DNA from: Desulfobacterales bacterium C00003106
GTDB taxonomy: Bacteria; Desulfobacterota; Desulfobacteria; Desulfobacterales; C00003106
NCBI GenBank assembly: GCA_001751015.1
Contig: MAXM01000001.1
Coordinates: forward strand, 1-9,540
DNA: 9,540 nt
Direction of reading: 5' to 3'
Positions 6,144 to 9,540 of this stretch are shown here, piece by piece. The position numbers were made by a program, and so were the translations under genes. Each line of letters starts with the position of its first letter. Within the stretch, counting starts at the first letter, position 1. The notes under the pieces are model-generated. The model ran no database searches, was not told where the DNA came from, and saw only the letters and a program-made list of their open reading frames with translations.

Positions 6144-7378
6144 GCACAAAGGAATTTTTTACCGTCTCATCCCTTGACGCGGTATTAGGCCTTCTCGGGG
6201 ATATTCCTCAAGCAGGATTTGAGACGGTCTCCCTTTCGGCGTCTTTAGGGCGCATCCTTGCACGGGAGATAGTCTCCGACATAGACATCCCTGATTTCAA
6301 CCGATCCACAATGGACGGTTATGCGGTGCGGGCCGTATCTACATTCGGGGCGTCCGGCGGAATGCCCGCCCTGTTTGCTGTCACCGGAGAGATAGAGATG
6401 GGTGAACCCGCCGGTATCTCCGTGAAATCCGGTGAAGCCGTAAGGATTCCGACCGGCGGAATGCTCCCGGACGGGGCGGACAGTGTTGTTATGCTCGAAC
6501 ATGCCGAGCCTTTGGACGACCGGACTTTGGAGGTCTTCAAGAGCGTGGCCCCTCTGCAACACGTGATAGAGATCGGAGAGGACCTCCGCAGGGGAGACAC
6601 GGTTTTTTCTGCGGGTCAGCCCGTGCGTGCGCAGGATATGGGTCTACTCGCCGCCCTTGGAATGTCCGGGGTGCCTGTATTTAAAAAACCGGTTGTGGCG
6701 ATTATCTCGACAGGCGACGAGATCGTGGATATACACGAAACACCTGACCGAGGCCGGCTTCGTGACATAAATGCATACACCCTGACCGGTTTGATCATGA
6801 AGTCAGGCGGAATTCCCCTCTACCTTGGCATAGCGCCTGACAGGCTCGATGAACTTGTTCAAATGTGCCGGGAGGCTGTGAGTCAAGCCGATATCATCCT
6901 GGTTTCAGGCGGAAGTTCGGTTGGCGCGCGCGATCTCACGAAAGAAGCGATCAACGCCCTGCCGGATTCCGGGATACTGGCCCATGGCATCTCCATAAGC
7001 CCCGGAAAACCCACAATTGTAGCCCGAATAGGAGAAAAGGCCTTTTTAGGTCTGCCGGGCCATGTAGCATCGGCCATGATAGTTTTCATGAAGGTTGTTC
7101 AGCCGTTGGTTGAACGGATCGGGGGACTTTCTGAAAGATATCGGGGAAAGAAGGAATGGGCAAGGGCTGTCTTAAGCCGAAACCTCGCTTCGGTTCAGGG
7201 GAGGTCTGATTTTGTAAGGGTGCGCCTGATCCGCGAAGAGGGGCGCCTGCTTGCACAACCCGTGCTCGGCAAATCCGGACTGATACGCACGATGGTTCAT
7301 GCAGACGGACTAATAGAGATAGATATCAATTCAGAAGGGCTGAACAAAGGGAGTGTGGTTGACGTAGAGCTGGTTTAG
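6140..7378 (+). CDS. moeA: Molybdopterin molybdenumtransferase MoeA
   Basis: MoeA inserts molybdate (or tungstate) into adenylated molybdopterin in the last common step of cofactor synthesis, in the cytoplasm. The 412-aa length is normal. Motifs run in the expected order: STMDGYAVR at 56-64 (Asp59), the RIPTGGMLPDGAD block at 102-114, STGDE at 190-194, GGSSVG at 257-262, SPGKP at 287-291 and GLPGH at 304-308, then the C-terminal MoeA domain IV at about 335-412. In E. coli MoeA the last active-site loop reads LPGNPVS; here it is LPGHVAS, with His for Asn and Val for the second proline, a change not shared by the downstream paralogue. It is fused by ATGA overlap to fdhD, indicating translational coupling, and is followed 24 bases later by a second MoeA gene. 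It is a clear MoeA; whether it prefers Mo or W cannot be read. Confidence 0.95.
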   Translation: MSTKEFFTVSSLDAVLGLLGDIPQAGFETVSLSASLGRILAREIVSDIDIPDFNRSTMDGYAVRAVSTFGASGGMPALFAVTGEIEMGEPAGISVKSGEAVRIPTGGMLPDGADSVVMLEHAEPLDDRTLEVFKSVAPLQHVIEIGEDLRRGDTVFSAGQPVRAQDMGLLAALGMSGVPVFKKPVVAIISTGDEIVDIHETPDRGRLRDINAYTLTGLIMKSGGIPLYLGIAPDRLDELVQMCREAVSQADIILVSGGSSVGARDLTKEAINALPDSGILAHGISISPGKPTIVARIGEKAFLGLPGHVASAMIVFMKVVQPLVERIGGLSERYRGKKEWARAVLSRNLASVQGRSDFVRVRLIREEGRLLAQPVLGKSGLIRTMVHADGLIEIDINSEGLNKGSVVDVELV

Positions 7379-7402
7379 GAAACTTTAAACGGATACGGAA
7401 GA

Positions 7403-9322
7403 ATGAAACGTAATGTTTATCTTCAGATGAAGTCTCTTGAGGAGGCGAGAGAGATATTCTTTGAGCGAGTCTCGACCAGGGGGGTTCTCGCGGATGAAAT
7501 CCTTGCTTCGACGGAATGTGTCACGCGAATTACAGCGGCTCCTGTTACGGCCCGCCTTTCCTCTCCGCAGTTTCATTGCGCTGCGATGGACGGGATAGCC
7601 GTCCGGGCGGAGAGCACGTTCGGCACCACCGTGGACCGCCCGAGACAGTTCATAATCGGGAAAGACGCCTTTTATATAAACACAGGCCAGATACTTCCCG
7701 GCAACACTGATGCGGTCATCATGATCGAATATGTCATGGAAAAAGATGAAAAAACCGTGGAGATCGAGTCCGCCGCCTTTCCCTGGCAGCACGTCCGGAG
7801 GGTGGGGGAGGATATTGTGGCGACCGAACTCCTCTTTCCGCAAAGTCACAGGATAACGCCGTATTGTCTCGGCGCCCTCCTCGGAGGAGGGGTTTTTGAG
7901 ATCCCTGTAAAAGAAAGACCTCGCGTGGTCATCATCCCCACAGGATCAGAGGTGATACGGGGTCGGGATCCCGCTCCCGGAGAGGTAATCGAAAGCAATT
8001 CAGCGGTCCTTGCTGGGCTGGTCCAGGCATGCGGAGGAAGGCCGGCACACCATTCCATTCTGCCTGATTCTTACGGGGAAATCCTGAAAGGCCTTGCAAA
8101 TGCCGTTGCGGGAAAAGACCATATTATTCTCCTTATCGCCGGGTCGTCCGCAGGCTCTGAAGACTATTCCGCAAAGGTGATCGGCGAGCTTGGAGAGATA
8201 CTGGTGCACGGAGTGACAATGATGCCCGGCAAACCCACAATACTCGGCATCATACAAGATAAACCGGTAATAGGGATACCGGGGTATCCGGTTTCCGCCA
8301 TCATTGCGTTTGAGCAGTTTGTCCGGCCTCTTATATGCCGCATGCTCGGGACAAGAGAGCCGGTTCGAAAGACCATAGAGGCAAGGGTTCCGAAAAAGAT
8401 CCCTTCCAGGTTGGGACTCGAAGAATTCGTGCGCGTAAAACTCGGCAAGGTCGATGACACGATCATCGCGGCTCCGCTCCCAAGGGGCGCCGGTTCGATT
8501 ACGACCATTACGGAGGCAGACGGAATCATACGGATACCGAGCCACGTGGAAGGAATAAAGGAAGAAGAGACGATCCATGCCGAGCTGATAAAGAGAGAAG
8601 ATGAAATATCGGAAACGATCGTAGTAGTCGGGAGTCACGACAATACCCTTGATCTTCTTGCTGACGAGATCAAGGCCAGGGACGGTCAATGCCGCCTTTC
8701 TTCGAGTCACGTCGGGAGCTTGGGCGGCCTGATGGCCCTCAAGAAGGGGATCTGTCATGCGGCAGGCTCACACCTCCTTGACGCAGAAACCGGAGAGTAC
8801 AATATTTCATACATCAAACGATTCCTTCCTGATCTTACTGTTGCAGCGATAAACCTTGTTATCCGGCAGCAGGGTCTTATTGTGGCCCGTAACAACCCGA
8901 AAGGGATCAAGCGGATTGACGACCTGACCCGCGCGGATATCACGTTTATCAACCGCCAGGCAGGCTCGGGCACCAGGGTTCTTCTCGACTACCGGATAGA
9001 GGAGCTCAACATCAATGCGCGAGAGATAAGGGGATATGAGACAGAGGAGTTCACACACATGTCGGTTGCCGCATCCGTGTTAAGCGGAAGCGCAGACGCG
9101 GGCCTCGGCATCTATGCGGCGGCAAAAGCGCTTGATCTCGGCTTTGTGCCGATTGTCACGGAGAAATACGAACTGATAATCCCCAAAAGGTTCCTTGAAG
9201 AGGAAAAAATCCGGCTCATGATAGAAGTGATCCGCTCCCCCCGGTTCAAGACAAGGGTAAAAGAACTTGGAGGATACAATACGGAATTAACCGGAGAACT
9301 CGTATACCAAATCGGGTCTTAG
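7403..9322 (+). CDS. moeA: MoeA fused to a periplasmic-binding-protein-like domain
   Basis: This 639-aa protein joins two modules. Residues about 1-397 are a complete MoeA with AMDGIAVRA (61-69, Asp63), the INTGQILPG block (92-100), PTGSEV (179-184), AGSSAGSEDY (246-255), MPGKPT (274-279) and GIPGYPVSA (291-299). Residues about 405-639 form a PBP-like domain of the type annotated as molybdate-binding (COG1910 family), with GSHDNTLDLLADEI (410-423), SSSHVGSLGGLMALKKG (433-449), GLIVARNNPKGI (491-502), FINRQAGSGTRVLLDY (515-530) and a GSADAGLGI stretch (562-570). There is no signal peptide, so the binding domain acts in the cytoplasm. Such fusions are known in Desulfobacterota and archaea. The likely role is metal insertion with ligand sensing or substrate delivery; this part is inferred. 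The ATG at 7403 is preferred because the RNVYL...LEEA start is conserved in this type, though the Shine-Dalgarno is poor. An in-frame ATG at 7427 is the alternative. Confidence 0.92.
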   Translation: MKRNVYLQMKSLEEAREIFFERVSTRGVLADEILASTECVTRITAAPVTARLSSPQFHCAAMDGIAVRAESTFGTTVDRPRQFIIGKDAFYINTGQILPGNTDAVIMIEYVMEKDEKTVEIESAAFPWQHVRRVGEDIVATELLFPQSHRITPYCLGALLGGGVFEIPVKERPRVVIIPTGSEVIRGRDPAPGEVIESNSAVLAGLVQACGGRPAHHSILPDSYGEILKGLANAVAGKDHIILLIAGSSAGSEDYSAKVIGELGEILVHGVTMMPGKPTILGIIQDKPVIGIPGYPVSAIIAFEQFVRPLICRMLGTREPVRKTIEARVPKKIPSRLGLEEFVRVKLGKVDDTIIAAPLPRGAGSITTITEADGIIRIPSHVEGIKEEETIHAELIKREDEISETIVVVGSHDNTLDLLADEIKARDGQCRLSSSHVGSLGGLMALKKGICHAAGSHLLDAETGEYNISYIKRFLPDLTVAAINLVIRQQGLIVARNNPKGIKRIDDLTRADITFINRQAGSGTRVLLDYRIEELNINAREIRGYETEEFTHMSVAASVLSGSADAGLGIYAAAKALDLGFVPIVTEKYELIIPKRFLEEEKIRLMIEVIRSPRFKTRVKELGGYNTELTGELVYQIGS

Positions 9323-9398
9323 AATCACTTTTGACCCTTGACCCTTCACTTTGTCCGTCTTCAAACCCCCTCACAACACACCCGTCCACGCTTTTTCC

Positions 9399-9414
9399 TG
9401 TTGAGTTTTCAACA
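9399..9414. repeat. Small hairpin in the right-hand non-coding region
   Basis: TGTTGA (9399-9404) and TCAACA (9409-9414) form a 6-bp stem with a GTTT loop. No T-run follows, so it is a poor terminator for the moeA operon. No better terminator is visible between 9323 and 9399. Confidence 0.35.
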
Positions 9415-9415
9415 A

Positions 9416-9429
9416 TGATTCATGAGTCA
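9416..9429. promoter_or_regulatory. Possible operator, near-perfect dyad
   Basis: TGATTCATGAGTCA is symmetric at 12 of 14 positions and lies 42 bases upstream of the -35 box of the promoter at 9472. Its position suits an activator site, but no regulator can be named. Confidence 0.3.
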
Positions 9430-9471
9430 ATTTGCCGGGTTAACAATAACTGAAAAAATACATATTTCCTC

Positions 9472-9501
9472 TTGACAGTGGGATTGTGGGATGTCCATAA
9501 T
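9472..9501 (+). promoter_or_regulatory. Sigma70-type promoter reading out of the window
   Basis: A perfect -35 box TTGACA at 9472-9477 is followed, after an 18-base spacer, by CATAAT at 9496-9501, which matches TATAAT at five of six positions. It is the best promoter-like match I found in the non-coding DNA here. It should drive a gene beginning to the right of the window; no start codon with an RBS is seen before the edge. Confidence 0.6.
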
Positions 9502-9540
9502 TATTATAGGCAGATACGTTTTTCGTGGCATAGACAGAGC

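Noticed and set aside
8000..8758. 252-aa open frame on the - strand
   Set aside because: It is antisense to the clearly coding MoeA-PBP gene, shows no recognisable domain, and is explained by codon bias of the real gene.

Overview
All eight supported genes lie on the + strand, in two functional blocks. Block 1 (about 169-4911) is the cell-elongation (Rod) gene set in the order mreB, mreC, mreD, mrdA (PBP2). Block 2 (about 4983-9322) is a molybdenum/tungsten-enzyme maturation set: a small cupin, fdhD (formate dehydrogenase sulfur carrier), moeA, and a second moeA fused to a C-terminal periplasmic-binding-protein-like domain of the molybdate/tungstate type. The gene order, the MoeA-PBP fusion linked to fdhD, and the many RBS-led short-spaced genes suggest a rod-shaped anaerobic Gram-negative bacterium of the Desulfobacterota (old Deltaproteobacteria) or a relative. 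This is inferred from gene content and was not tested by any search.

Layout: 1-168 is the leader of mreB, with an imperfect tandem repeat just before the RBS. mreB (169-1206) is separated from mreC by 444 bp of non-coding DNA, which is unusual for this pair. That gap holds two separate long inverted-repeat elements, a 124-bp MITE-like palindrome (1209-1332) and a roughly 185-bp nested palindrome (1441-1625). mreC (1651-2502) and mreD (start re-assigned to TTG at 2499, overlapping the mreC stop) look translationally coupled. mrdA follows after 61 bp. The rodA gene that often follows mrdA is not here. A 71-bp gap with a perfect 10-bp stem separates mrdA from the cupin gene. From there cupin, fdhD, moeA and moeA-PBP are tightly packed (gaps of 9, -4 and 24 bp), as in an operon. 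The last 218 bp are non-coding and carry a good sigma70-type promoter pointing out of the right edge.

How the genes work together: MreB filaments, the MreC/MreD membrane partners and the transpeptidase PBP2 form the elongasome that makes lateral-wall peptidoglycan. In block 2 MoeA inserts molybdate (or tungstate) into adenylated molybdopterin, and FdhD passes sulfur to the finished cofactor so that formate dehydrogenase is active. The fused PBP-like domain probably binds the oxyanion or a related ligand in the cytoplasm, since no signal peptide is present. The cupin is a plausible but unproven accessory member.

Points most worth a second look are the two palindromic elements wedged between mreB and mreC, the FdhD that seems to lack the usual cysteine motif, and the division of labour between the two MoeA paralogues. 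I did not find a clearly new multi-gene system.
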